Under the pieces are notes generated by a model that was given only the letters and a program-made list of their open reading frames with translations, did not search any database and was not told where the DNA came from. Shown in pieces: positions 24,576-37,069 of a stretch of 64,000 bases of DNA. Every line of letters starts with the position of its first letter. Within the stretch, counting starts at the first letter, position 1. This DNA comes from Bombus terrestris (lineage: Eukaryota > Arthropoda > Insecta > Hymenoptera > Apidae), in contig NC_063279.1 of assembly GCF_910591885.1 (NCBI RefSeq), forward strand, positions 4,154,001-4,218,000, given 5' to 3'. The translations under genes were made by a program, and so were the position numbers.

Positions 24576-27500
24576 CTTTTTCATCGATAACTATGAAGAT
24601 TACCACGTTATATCAGAGAGGGCGCAGAATGCTAGTGATTTGTTTAACGACACAGACAAGATACATTATAAAGCTACAAACAAGGCACAAAATAAATTTC
24701 CCATCGTATTACATGGCTACATAAATATGCATTTAGTACCACATGAATGAAAATATTAATCATAAGGACAATCGAAGGTTTATCCACCATTTAGAAAGAT
24801 CTTAGAAATTACATTCAATTATGCTTTATATTCATATTCTTTTATATCGATGAAAGTCTTGAAAATTCAATGAAATTTGCATCGTAAAACAGTAACTATT
24901 TTGTAAAGGTGAATGTCTTCTCTTTAATTTTGCGCTTAAAATAAAAGATAACTTATCATATAATTTTATACGCATTCACATTTTAAAATTTTCCAGAATG
25001 GAATAAATATTCTGTTTGAATAAACTTAAACTTAAACTAAGAACTTAAATTCTTTTCAAGTACGAAAGATAATTCCATTATTTAATAACCATAGAATAAG
25101 AAAAATGAATCATGTCTAAGAGACATATGTAGCTTTAATATTAACGTTTGCTTCTATGATATGTATAATTTAAGGGACTCGGACTTCATTGCGCACAGCT
25201 CAGAAGAAACATTATTTTTAAAATATACGTAATGTCATTCATCATCATTCAGTCATGTGAGAACTGTCACATATATCGTACAAACACAAGTTAGTTTAAA
25301 ATTTCTCACCCAGTATCACAGAAATAAAAGCCATGATGAAATAGGAAAATTTATCACGTTCGAACCCATCTTATATATTATATACCAACATATATCAAAT
25401 TATACTAAGAATATTATTTCTTAAAAAAGATAACATTTTATAGCTCGATTTAGAAGTATTCACTTTTATCGAACTATATTAGATATCTCCACTAAATACG
25501 ATTTCACACTATATTTTACATTAAAGTTACTACGATGCAGTTTCTCACGAACTAAAATTTCAACATAACCCAGAAATTGTATTCTTGTAATCGGAATAAG
25601 CAAAGGAAAACGAACGATAAAATTGCATTTTGTTATGACGCGTTCAGGAAAAGAACGAAGTCAAGGTAACGGGAGAACGGATAGAAAAAGATCAGCGTGA
25701 ATGATTCTGATAATAGAAAAAGAAAACACGAAAACAGGAAATGGTCGACGATCCACACATTTCGAATCGAATTCTCGTATGGTAGTGACGTTGTTTCTTT
25801 TGCTGATATGTATTAAGGAACGTGACGTAGCTTGTGCGCTCTCATAATTGGCCATTGTAAAATCCTCCAATGCGAATTCTACGATGCTTCGCGTCTGAGA
25901 ACGATACTGTATGACGCTGTAGGCGTAATCAGCGACATGATGTCATTCAGGAGGGGTAAGACGTGACGTAAGAGTCAACGAAAGGCGTGGTTTGAACATT
26001 TGAGGAAGGTCTACTACATATATACGATACAAATCGATGCGATAACTGTTCTTGTAATGTCTTTGGAATTTCTTTATCATCTTCTTGGAGAAAATTTATG
26101 AACAAATTCATGGAAATTGTAATTATAAAAAAATTAGGCTCGGACATGAACGACAGTTTGTCCAAATATCTACATTTTATTCTATTGTGCTTTGAAGTTT
26201 GTAAGAATAATTCAAAGATTACAATTGTTTCTTACATTTGCGCTTAATTTCGAGCCTAAATGGAAAGATTAGCTTTAATTATCGTTTGATTAAAATTTGC
26301 TTTTATTTGACTAATAATTCCTCTAAACAGATAAAAATGTATCATCGTGGCTAATAAAATTAATAATGATATGAATCACGCGTGGTAATTGATAATAACA
26401 TTGCTGACGTATATATTAGCGAAAAATGAATCAGAGGCTTGAAATAGCGTTAACAACGAACAGTGTTTAGAAACAGAAATAAAATGTATGTTACTAATAG
26501 ATAAATAGTAAAAAATACAACATAGTAATTAAGTACATAGTATTAATTTAATATCCAAAGTAAGGCCTACCAAATGGTTATCAAGATGTGCCTAACAAGG
26601 TTAAATAAAGCTCGATATACATACATACATATGTATATTCTCTTTCATGAAAACCAACGCCTGACCATTGACTTGAATGAACGTGATCGGGTTTCCAGTG
26701 CTTCTCAATTTTTCAACCTGATTCTCAACTTAACTCAATTTTATATCAAGGATATAAAAAATATTGAATTTCTTAACCGGTTTAAATTTACTCGATCAAA
26801 TTTTTTAGCATTTATTGCTATTTGCAAAAAAAAAAAGAAAAATACGTATTTGTTAAAAGATTGTTACTAGCGGTGGTGAGATGAAATTATGGAAAATTTC
26901 ATTTTACTATAAAGCATTGTTTACGGTCACACAGGCTTTCCTTATGATTTTTGTTCACTTCGCATATTCTTTTATTTACTTATTTATTTTATTTACACAC
27001 ACCGCGGGCAAACCGAACAAATATTCTTTCACTGAATTATTTTCTAAAGTTTATTGTCCACCACGGGTTGACACAGGAAAGTTGCCTTTTAGCATGTTTT
27101 AGCATCCTTACTCATTCACCACCATAGCATATAACCAATTAACAACGAAGCCTATTTCCCTCACTCTGCTAGCCAAAATTGTCATCAACAAATTCAATGG
27201 TCCCGTGCGCTGGACACACCCATCCTTAGCTTTCCTCCGCCACAACATCGTCACCGAACTTCACTGATTTTCCATCTCTCAAACAGTCAACATCCCTTTG
27301 ACCGGGTTTACACCCTTAGATCAGTCACTTACTTAACTAACACATACGCACCAGCGTAACTATCTTCTTTACAAAGTTGTTGGAATAAACTGTGATTTAT
27401 AACTTGTTATATCAGTGTCATATTCAATTTAATTGCCTCTATTATCCTAACCGAAATAGGGGATCGATCATTTCGTGGCGTCGATTATTTAATCGTAACG

Positions 27501-28232
27501 AGAATTTACGACTCCCGTTGACGTGTTTCCTCGCGATCGCGTCTCTCCGCGAGTGGTCGAAACAGAAATTACATTCAAAGTTTCTGTAATTTATAATTTA
27601 AAACGAGATTCGACGTACTTCGAAGTTTCAAGTTCGAACAGTTTAAAATAATATGTTTGTTCGATTAATTAATTGGTAATTACACAAATAAATTAAAAGA
27701 TTGATCTTGGAGAGTAGATATAGATGTTTATTTTCTGTGTTGCACATTCTGAGTATATTATTTTTTATCAAGATCATCAGCGATTATATCTCTATTCTTA
27801 TTATATCTCTATTTCCGCTAACTACTATTGCACTTGTAGTATAATTTATCAATAGAATTTAGAACGCAAAATAATCTACAAAGATAATTTCTATACTAAG
27901 ATAAACGAAGAAATGAAAAATTCGATTATACGTACATACGACAATTTAGAACAGAAATCATATATTTAATATTAATCTTCAAGATATATAATATTTCCAA
28001 AAACCGATGTATTAGTTTTATGACGAGTAAACAATTCTAATCGTTCGCTGGAAATTCCTTATTTTTCTAGAGTTCCCGTGCAATCCCTGTTTCGTTGCAA
28101 GAGAAAATAAACGAAAGAGTAATTGAGAGACACTATACTACTACGAAGAAAACACGATGCGACGTTAGCAAAGCCGAGGTTACACTACACGCAGTGTGCG
28201 TATGTAAGAGATCGTGTAAACGTAGACATGTT
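24576..28232. other. Region between gene A and gene B, no gene supported
   Basis: AT-rich. A small block at 25920-25995 has bZIP-like words (gatgtcat, gtgacgtaa) and could be regulatory. Minus-strand ORFs at 25661-25870 and 25947-26165 have no recognisable features. The possible LTR fragment at about 27.0-27.6 kb is listed separately. Confidence 0.4.
26995..27590 (+). mobile_element. Possible degraded LTR and leader of an LTR retrotransposon
   Basis: Composition shifts abruptly from AT-rich to C-rich (about 27050-27330), starting near TGTCCACCACGGG. An AATAAA (near 27384) and a T-rich stretch follow, then a GC-rich leader-like block containing TTTCGTGGCGTCGA and CGACTCCCGTTGACGTG. This order (5' TG, polyadenylation signal, GGCG-type junction) recalls an LTR plus primer-binding region. 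No second LTR, gag/pol or target duplication was found, so it may be a fragment or a misreading. Confidence 0.3.
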
Positions 28233-28388
28233 CAGTCACAGTCACTGATTTCAGCTCGGTAGAAAAATTGTTGATCAACGTTGCTCCTCACGATTCGTGA
28301 TCGGTCTTCAGCGTTTAGTCTTTGCCGAACTCTCGTCTCGTGAACATCCACGCCCGACCAAGTTGAATCTTCGAATCTAAACTTCGAA
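28233..28388 (+). other. Candidate 5' untranslated exon of gene B
   Basis: A strong donor (CGAA followed by GTAAGT at 28389) ends a relatively CpG-rich stretch with initiator-like TTCAGTC upstream near 28230. Gene B needs a 5' UTR exon, because an acceptor lies just before its ATG at 31599, and this is the best-looking free donor upstream. The transcription start and the pairing over a 3.2-kb intron are inference. Confidence 0.3.
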
Positions 28389-29685
28389 GTAAGTTTGTTT
28401 TCAACAAGATATAACAAAGTGGATCAAGGTTTTGTACGATATTTTCAACGAATTGAAAGCAACAATAAGTAGTGAATTTTTAATGAACGAAACGGATTAA
28501 ATTATTGAGAAAAATATCATTTTAATTTAATAAACAATCGATCGATAACAAGCGTGACGTTAATATAATTTTATCATAACTTTTTTTACCTTTTCTTGTA
28601 TGAACGTAAATTAAATTAACTAAGAAAATTCTAACAGAGTATTGATAGAGGATTTATAACGTGATAAGAGAAGTGTTGAAAGCAAAACAGCATTAATAAT
28701 TCATTACGACAAAGTAGAGTAATAACCGATGTTAATTAATTAAGAATATGTTCCTGTTTCTTATGTGATAAATAAAAATTCTCCTCGTTGAATAATGTAA
28801 ACTCGATTCACTTTCATCTTGAATTTTTTTATGAATTCCTTTAGTGTTTGTATATGTCTTTCTTGAGCATAGGATAATTATATATTTATGTTTTACAAGT
28901 GGCGGTTCATTTAGAGAGAATGCCGCTTTCTTCTATTTATGTAAGGTTGTTTACGCAAGGATGTTTAAGTAAGGTTCTTTTGCACAATCAACTTAAATGA
29001 AAACGTTCTATACTTTAGACGTTTTAGAGAAGCAGATATTCGACTTAGAAATGTTCGAGGTAACAGTTTTCTAACTATTTTAAAATTAATTAAAATATTT
29101 AAGTTAAGATGTAATGTTTCGCTAATGTATGCAACGTTTTAAACATCTTATATTTTAAATGAATATTTAAATTAATTAGCGATGAATACGGATACGATTA
29201 AAAAAAATATCAATTATTTTAGTCTCTTCAACGAAACACAGTACTTATTTAAGTGAAATTAAATGCACAGTTAAATTATTGTTTATTTCAACGCGTGAAA
29301 TTCTATTAGGAATTTTGATATCTTTGAAATAAGCGAATGAAAGAAATCTGTCAAGTTAGAACAAATCAATAAGATTAAATTTTATCAGGGCCTGAATGAA
29401 TCATAATTACTTTAAACGTGATAGTTAGTGTTAGCTTCGCTCATCCATCGACTGATAAATTTCATACGAAAGAGTGTAAAAACGCGGATGTGAAAATATT
29501 TTAAACAAACTGCTTTGCATTTTTCTTCTTCGCTATTCCAAAGGAAACCACAAAAAGGAAATGCATCGAGATAACTTCCTCGCAATAGCTTTAAATTGAT
29601 AAGATATATACTTTGCAAACATATTGAACGATGGTGTTGAAAGATTTACGAGACCGAATCCTTAAGGATTTATAAAATTAGACTC

Positions 29686-30030
29686 ATGAAAATCGATCTT
29701 GAAGCAATAAACAGTAAAATAAAAAATAAATCATCTTTCGAGGAGGAAATTGCTAAAAGAAATAACGTCAAAGAATCGAGTCAAGGTTTTCAGACCGATG
29801 ACAGTACCAGTGAAAGTGCGACTTTCTTTTCAGCACTGAATGTTTCATGCGATGCACATCCGTTTCCTGTTTCACTTGTATCCTTTAACGAAAAAAATTT
29901 GCAAATTAAATTCTTTACAGATTTTATGGACCTCTCAGCTTTCGTTGTTTTAATAAATGGAGATACTAAGAACAGCATTCCAGTGTTTGATAAACTGACT
30001 TCTCTGTCAAACTTCGTGCCAGACGACTAA
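29686..30030 (+). CDS. Unassigned 114-codon ORF
   Basis: An ATG-started ORF of 114 codons lies in otherwise AT-rich, ORF-poor DNA inside the presumed 5' intron of gene B. It has a charged N-terminal part (KIKNKSSFEEEIAKRNN), a Ser/Thr/Asp-rich stretch (QTDDSTSESATFF) and a mixed C-terminal half with hydrophobic strands (KFFTDFMDLSAFVVLI). There is no signal peptide, membrane helix or motif I recognise. The frame is open back to 29641 without an obvious acceptor. The amino-acid mix looks more protein-like than most chance ORFs here, but it may be a chance ORF or a lone exon. Confidence 0.25.
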   Translation: MKIDLEAINSKIKNKSSFEEEIAKRNNVKESSQGFQTDDSTSESATFFSALNVSCDAHPFPVSLVSFNEKNLQIKFFTDFMDLSAFVVLINGDTKNSIPVFDKLTSLSNFVPDD

Positions 30031-31598
30031 ACTCATAAATATCTTTCTACATTCATCCTCGATATTTTAAGCTAATATACTTAAGAAGTCGATAAAATCG
30101 TGTTTGGGCTTTCAAATTTACCTAGAGTTTCTATAAATATGAACGTACTTTTTTTTACAAATATAATTCTTTAGAACGCCATTCGAGAGATTCAAAAAGA
30201 AGGTGGTATAAAATATCCTCTAAAATCTTTAATTTAAGAAATTGCGAATACAGTTAGACCCTAAGAGAGGAATCTTCATATTTTCAAACACCAGAACATA
30301 TTACATTTTTTAATCTCTCCCCAATCTCCAATATCCTCAATCGTTCTCGTAACGTGATTCGTTTAATAATGATCTAACCATTCGAATCAGGCGTTAACGT
30401 TTCTGCCAGTTTTCTTTCTGTCCATTTTTGGAAGAACTTGGTTACCATAAATGACCATCCGTTTCACTGACCCAACTACGTGCAAATGTACGAAACAAAT
30501 CATTTCGAAATATATTTTGGTGAAAGTCTAAATCTTCCGTTTTAAAATTCATATTACTATGTACATACATAACTGTTAAAAGCAATTGAGAACTATTACA
30601 CGATAACTTAATCATCAACTTTTGAAGTAACGGAACATCGTCAAAACATCGTTGTTTATCAAAACATACAATTCAAATGCTAATAATATGCACCACAGAC
30701 ACGCAAATCTATTCAGGAAACAGCATAAACGCGTAGATATAAGTGTCATAGAGCCTTCGCATTTGCTATTCGATTTGTAGGAATGGGATGCGTCAGAGTA
30801 ATGAGCAATTGTTTACCGTCTATATTCTAGAATCTTATCAGGTGACATTACAGAATGTATCGTGCAAATGTCTCTTCTTTTTTTATTCGAACGTATTATA
30901 GCTTGCTATGTGATTCATGAGACGAATGAGCAATTGATTTCGATCCTCGTGAGTAATCATTTTGCTATTACAGATAATATGAAACGTTCGACGAAATCTA
31001 ATACCTAGCATAGCTGAGAACTCATAAAAATTATTAAATGTTGTTTTATTCGCTTAAATATTATGATTATCGGATGTATACATATCCGCGTTACTTATCA
31101 GAAGATTGATTTCATTACGAGGAATATCGCGATTACGTTACATCGCGTTTTCTTTGTTTGTTTCGTTTGATCTGAAACTGATTTCGATAATTCGAGAATA
31201 GTTGCAGATGACGGTTGATCAAGAGGAAAAGACACGATTCAATGATTTCTTGATTAAAAATATTCGAAATAATAATAATCTGTGAACATTATTAGTAAGT
31301 GTGTAAACCATCGATATATTATGATTAATTTATTATAACTTTGGATTCTTATAATTTTACCATAGAAGTACAATAATTGCTATAATAGTTAGCTTATAAT
31401 TTCGCACGTATTATGTATATTTTATTCAAGAAAGAAGCAAGCTGTTGAAACTTTCGTATAGTCGTATACTATCAATTTCAAAGTTACTTTGAAATCAAAA
31501 ACAAAGGTTACATAAGTATCATGTTATAACTAAAGAAACTGCACAATATTAGTTACATAAATTTTGAAATAATGCTTCTCTTTTACAGATAAATCAGA

Positions 31599-34500
31599 AT
31601 GGCGTTCAATAAGATGACTATCATCAAACTGTTACAGTTGGTAAGTATAGAGATAAATACCAAAGACAAAAATCATATTATCTAACTACTAAAATTAAGA
31701 TTATCGTAACTCCACAAATATTCAAATATCAACAAGAAAAATAAAAAAACCCATGATCAGTAAACTTGGAAGCCTAACAGAATTCCATCTAGCACTATGT
31801 CATCTAAAAGTAAAATTTTCAGTATTTACATAGGTCTCTGCTACATCGTAAAAGAACTATTCTTATCTTCAATGTATTATTTTCTTTAACTCGTTTAATT
31901 CTACGGTGAGGTTATTTTTATTGCGAATTTTTTTAGTTGCATCCGCATATAACTTCTCATAAATTATTGGTTTCCACTTCGTGCTTTTTTAGGTCTCAAA
32001 AATCAACAATAAACGTTCAAATCTCGTAGAGATTTCTAGACACTAGTTTCTTCGGTATAGCAGAACAGGTTTAGCAAAATGGAGAATGACATAATAGCTT
32101 GTGATTAGATACTGTATGCGAAATTCTCTTCATGTTTTATGATCGTAGCTCGAGCCGGAAGTCAATCACTATTGAAGTATCCGTTACAATTCCTCAGATA
32201 CGCATGCTATGCTATGTATTGCGTAAATTTTCCTAGTGGGTTTAATAATCAAGCTTTCTTTATCTCGCTTAAATTCTCTCCATAGTGTTGATCATCTTTT
32301 CTTATATATGTATATATGTATCTTGTTTTTATTTTTGATATTTCCACTACATTTGTCAGATGCGTTTAATGAAAATCGAAAGAATAACGTTGATTTAATC
32401 TGTGGTTTCTCAGAAAATTTGCATCATTAAGGATTTAATGATTTGATATAAAACATTGTAAAATATCGAGTATTATCGAGTTACAGATCCTGAGATTAAA
32501 ATTAATTGAGAGGATACAAAAAAGTACATTAAAATTATTTAAGAAATTCAAGTAAATATTGACAGCGCGTTTTCTTAAAAATATTGCTATCTTATTGAAA
32601 GAAATATAAAGGTATCGTAGTGAAAAATAACAAATTTGTAATTCTGCTATTTAATAATCTTAAATATGCTAACAAACATTTCCTTATTCACGATATAGAG
32701 CTACAAGATTATTACATGTTTTATTTCTTCAAACAAACTACTCTCCCAATACCGTGTCAAACCGATTACATCGGATAAACATCTATGATGTATTCGCAAA
32801 TACCGAAATCAGATTTTTCAGGGAACAAAGATCAGTGCTATTATTATATCAACAACAAAAAAAAAAAAAAAAAAAAAGACAAATAATTGTCAGGAATTCG
32901 TGTCATATCTAATACCAAAAACTGAATGTATGACGTAATGTTATCTAATTAATTAACAATACAATACGATGAAGTGAACAGGACTCGTAATACGCCATGA
33001 ATGTAACATTAAGAATGACGGCAGAATGCTTCCAAATTTGTACATGGATCGCCATCGATTGGATTTCTGCTGAAAATTTACATCTCTGTAATAGAATCGA
33101 ATTCTATTTAAAACGAAATAGAATACGGTCGTTGAATCCTAATAAGTTACTACTTATGGTGGTATCGATGGAGTCGATGCACTTTGTCAGTTTGGCCCAC
33201 TTTCCCACTTATTATACGTATATACGTATGTCTCCTTTCAAAACTTATACCCTTGAAATAGAATCGTCTCTCCTAAGCGGAACCCGATCGTTGAATCCTA
33301 ATGGGTTATTTATGGAATTGGATGCACTTGTTTCGTTGGCCCACTTTCGTATACTTATCACTACTCCCCCTTTTAACAGAACTGCTTATAACCCGCGCCT
33401 TTTATATTGTGTCTCTGTTCTCTAACATTGTTTACGAATGGCACAGCTTGAACACGAATTCGAAAACTCTGATCCTATAACGCTTTAGTCCCTGCGCTAT
33501 ATCATTTTTTATCTTTTATTGTTACTTTTATATTTCAAATATTTCAAGAATTTAAGAGTTATTAAAGTTCTAGATTCTAGGGATATTTCATTCAGGACAG
33601 TATCTTAATAACAATGATACTTTAAAGTATGTACCTGCCATCAGAATTTAAAGAAGTAAATGATTTTTCATTGGCATTCTCAACAGATATATATATAGTC
33701 TTGCTTCAAATTAGGTATGATTAATTATGATCAAGATGCTAGGTTGAGTAGTACTCGAATTAATATTTGATTATTCGCGATAGTGACTCATACAACAGTT
33801 TAGAGATATTTAATTGAGCACCTAGTACTTGAGATAATTTTTGATTATATTTATTATGTAGTTCCTTTGTGTACATTATTCCTTTGTTTTATTTCTAAAT
33901 ATATATGTCTAAATATATATTTAACGCTTTTATAAATCGTATGTGTTCTTTTATATCATTTTCAGATAATGGTATGCATCCTCATAGGGTTGCATTATCA
34001 CTCTTTCAGTGATGGTGGTCGAAACAGTGCGATGATTACGGTGGGTACTTTCGGTGGATATCTAATTATCCTAGCTGGAGTATTCTTTGGAATTATTATG
34101 GGATGTGGCATGGATCGACGTCTAGTAAGTAACGTTTAATAAGCCTTATACTAGTTCTCTGTATTGACAAGAATTTCCAAGACAAAATACTCTGTATGTG
34201 CAAATTGTATCCTATACTTTCTTTAAACCGTGCTTCAAACTTTTATTAGTGTATTCGTTCTAATTTTCTCTACGTTTTTCATCGAAATCATAAAATATCA
34301 GCGCAACATAGTTAGATATACCGTTAAGTTCCATAACTCTTCCGTCATCAATTTTATTAATATGTTACAAGCATGAACAGTGGGTTAATCTGTTCACCCG
34401 CAAACAATGAATTAGTTCGTCATTCGAATTTTTATTTAATCCCTTCGCGTCAGATCTCTATCTCTTTTTGGCGACGTATCTTTCAATGCAATATCGTTCA

Positions 34501-35208
34501 TATGAGTCTTGATCGAGATCTCTCGCATGTTTTCTTTTCATTAAAACGTTAGATATTTTGGCCAACTACTGGCAAAATAATCAATTTATAAGTCACTATG
34601 TTTGTAAACGTGAAAGAGGTTAGCCATGTTAAATGTACGAAATGTTTTGTAAGCAAATGATTTTATATTTCCAAATTATATAAAATAATTCAAAGCATGG
34701 TATTATATACAATACCATGTTACAATGCCTGATGTGTGACATTCAGTTGTAAACATTGAAAAATGGAAATACAAGATATTTCCTATGAAGCATCACGTGA
34801 ACGATATTGCGTCGGAGATATATTTCGTACAAAAACATCGTATGAACAACATTGCGTTGCAAAATATCTTGTCCAAAGCATTACCCAGGTATTTTGTCCT
34901 TCGAGGGGTTAAGAAATGACTCAGTTAACAGGTTAATAGATAAAACGATGTCAATGGTAAAAAGCAACCAGTATTTTATGCAAATTATAGAAAGAACTTA
35001 CAAGAGTTTTAACTTGCAGGACATGTTTTACTCAGTGGCCGGTTCCATCCTGTTCATCATCGCCGGTGCTTTGATCCTTGACCACTTCTCAAATTCGGTT
35101 TATCGTGGTTCTTTCCGCGATACTGGACTCGCTAAAGGCTGTATCAGCATCGCCGAGGGAGTTTTATTTTTGGTGGATGCGATACTCGTGTTTCGAGGAG
35201 AAGCCTAA
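31599..35208 (+). CDS. Small four-pass membrane protein, MARVEL-like (gene B)
   Basis: Exons 31599-31640, 33966-34124 and 35020-35208 join in phase 0 to give a 129-aa protein with almost nothing outside the membrane. It begins MAFNKMTIIKLLQL. TM1 is IIKLLQL/IMVCILIGLHYH (intron inside), TM2 MITVGTFGGYLIILAGVFFG, TM3 MFYSVAGSILFIIAGALILD, TM4 CISIAEGVLFLVDAILVFRG. Splice sites are strong (GTAAGT twice; TTTTCAG and CTTGCAG acceptors). An acceptor (TTTTACAG) sits 11 bases before the ATG, so there is at least one 5' untranslated exon upstream. An AATAAA at 35216 follows the stop by a few bases. Size and topology resemble insect MARVEL-type septate-junction or vesicle tetraspans such as Snakeskin, but I see no diagnostic motif and do not assign a name. 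It shares intron placement and phase with gene A at 21.6-23.9 kb. Confidence 0.75.
32857..32877. repeat. Poly(A) run in gene B intron 2
   Basis: An uninterrupted A run of about 21 bases. It could be the tail of an old retroposed sequence, but no target duplication was seen. Confidence 0.8.
33118..33400. repeat. Imperfect tandem duplication, about 159-bp period, inside a 142-codon ORF
   Basis: Two copies carry tcgttgaatcctaat, a Met/Leu-rich middle and ttggcccactttc at matching offsets (core words at 33129 and 33288). Both copies are open in the same plus-strand frame (ORF 32997-33425, repeated SLNPN and SLAHF), and the second has small indels. The ORF lies inside intron 2 of gene B, downstream of an A-run at 32857-32877. 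I regard it as a duplicated non-genic or transposon-derived unit rather than a gene. Confidence 0.6.
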
Positions 35209-35221
35209 AGTACAGAATAAA

Positions 35222-37069
35222 TTCTTAAATAATGTCAGGGACCGTCTAATCATCGATTCGTTCTCGAAAATACAATCATATGATGATGAGAAATCATCAT
35301 GAAAATGCATTGAATAAGCTGCTGCCAAATATCTAAGGAATCGAATTGATTATCACGGAAAAATCTTTATTCTTGAAAACTTGGAGAAGAAACAGGTGAA
35401 AAAAAGTGAAAGATTGATTCGTAAAAGGAATTTTGTGGATATAAAGGGAGTAGAAATAAAAATAACATTTTGAATAAGGATTTTTTTAGCTTCTTTTATC
35501 GTTGAAGTAAAAATTTGTTTAAAAAAAAAAAACAATTCTTATATCATAATAATTGAGTAATTTTTTATAGTAAATTCGTGCTAGATGAGAAACTGTGAGT
35601 TGTGTTATTATATGTACAATATGTATATGAGTCTAAATATGTATTTGAATGCATGAAACCAAAAACTTTTAGTAAAGATTTATATAAGTACCGGATTACA
35701 AAATTTGAAGAAACAAAGTGCTTCTTATCATCTTATAATTTTCAATTCTAATTGTGTTATACTTAAATCAATTTTTGATTCCCAAAGGACGATTGTTAAA
35801 ATACTCTACAATTATTTTTCATTAAATTTTCTTCAAATTTTGTAACACATTAATTATTATACCTCATCGTATTAATAATAGCTTTGTAAACATTTTCGTT
35901 TTTATATCGTATTTATAAAATTTTCGTTTGCAAAACGTTCGAATGTTTTCATGATCCATATTTGTTCAGGAAAAAATTCCTTTTCTTGGTATTTATTATG
36001 GCTTCCAATTGCCCCAACCAATTTGTATCAAACGAGAAAGTATGAATAATATTTGGTTGACGAAAGAGTTCGTGCGATTTTCAACATGTAAATAAGAAAA
36101 CAGGAACTGCACGAACTTATTGACCGACTTTAATATTTATTTATTTGTGTCTTTTCCAAACTCAAATTTAATATGTTGAGAGTAGAAAAATATTTTTCTC
36201 GAGTAAATTCCTTTCTAACGTAAGGCCAGTGAAAGCGCTGTAATCGTGATCGTTACACATAAATTAAACCACAATCACGGCGCCATATTTACTGTAAGTT
36301 GCTTAAACATATTGAAATAATACTCTTTCTTTTCTATCACCTTATATCGTAATTCATTATTCACGTATTTATTATTTTTGAATGTTTACTGATTCTTATT
36401 TCATTTTATTCATTTATAAGTTCTTTATGTCTTCAGAAAATGTAAATCTTCAAAAAACATAATCTACATTTAAAATAACGATGGTTACTTCAGGAGCAAA
36501 AAAAATAGTTCTCTTCAATTCTGTTCAAAACATTTATCGTTTTATGCTGTGTAAAATTCTTTTGGAATAAATATAGCTTTTTGTTCATTAATATTATATA
36601 ACGTACGTTAAGACACTTTATAAATAGCATTAAGACCACTGTTTGAAAAATTGAAAGTTCAATTAGAATGTATATTGTGCGTAAAATAATCTTATGTAAT
36701 AAAATCTTGACACATTGTTTGAATATATTTACAAGCACAAAGTTTTATATATAAATACGTATAAGAAATAAGGCATGTACGATTTACGTTCAAATATAAT
36801 TTGTAATAAAGAGAAATACTTACGTTAAATTAAAACTTAATATCGTTTCAATGTAATCGTCCGGTAGGTCATAGTTTGGCTTCGATATATTTCGAGAGGC
36901 ACGAGTCGACAGGCGTTTTGAGTCGATATGAGTCGGTAAGGTCGATCAGCTGCAATAGTCGATCGTGCATAGTTGCGTGTGTGCAGATTGTACCGCCGCT
37001 TCGAGCAGCAGTTTTATTTACTAATTAGAGTGCCGATGTGCGATAGGAAGCGTTAAATGTGCGTGGAAA
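35222..37069. other. Gene B to Smurf intergenic region, including Smurf 5' leader
   Basis: AT-rich until about 36860, then a CpG-richer stretch (tcgagcagcag, gagtcgatatgagtcgg) leading into the Smurf ATG at 37070, which is the probable promoter and 5' UTR. The mariner-like remnant at 36053-36128 lies within it. An imperfect hairpin (agcgctgtaatcgtg with cacaatcacggcgcc) is at about 36234-36285. Confidence 0.4.
36053..36128. mobile_element. Mariner-like MITE or internally deleted remnant
   Basis: A 76-bp segment has imperfect terminal inverted repeats: left ttggttgacgaaagagttcg continuing into tgcgattttc, right (read on the minus strand) gtcggtcaataagttcgtgc. The GTTCGTGCGATTTTC core is typical of mariner-family ends. 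TA-containing ATAT flanks it on both sides, matching TA target preference. There is no coding capacity. Confidence 0.55.

Noticed and set aside
25340..25380. tRNA-like B-box word (GGGTTCGAACG on the minus strand)
   Set aside because: There is no A box, acceptor stem or anticodon arm at the required spacing.
36234..36285. Imperfect inverted repeat agcgctgtaatcgtg / cacaatcacggcgcc
   Set aside because: About 11 of 15 positions pair. This is too weak to call a transposon end or an RNA gene.
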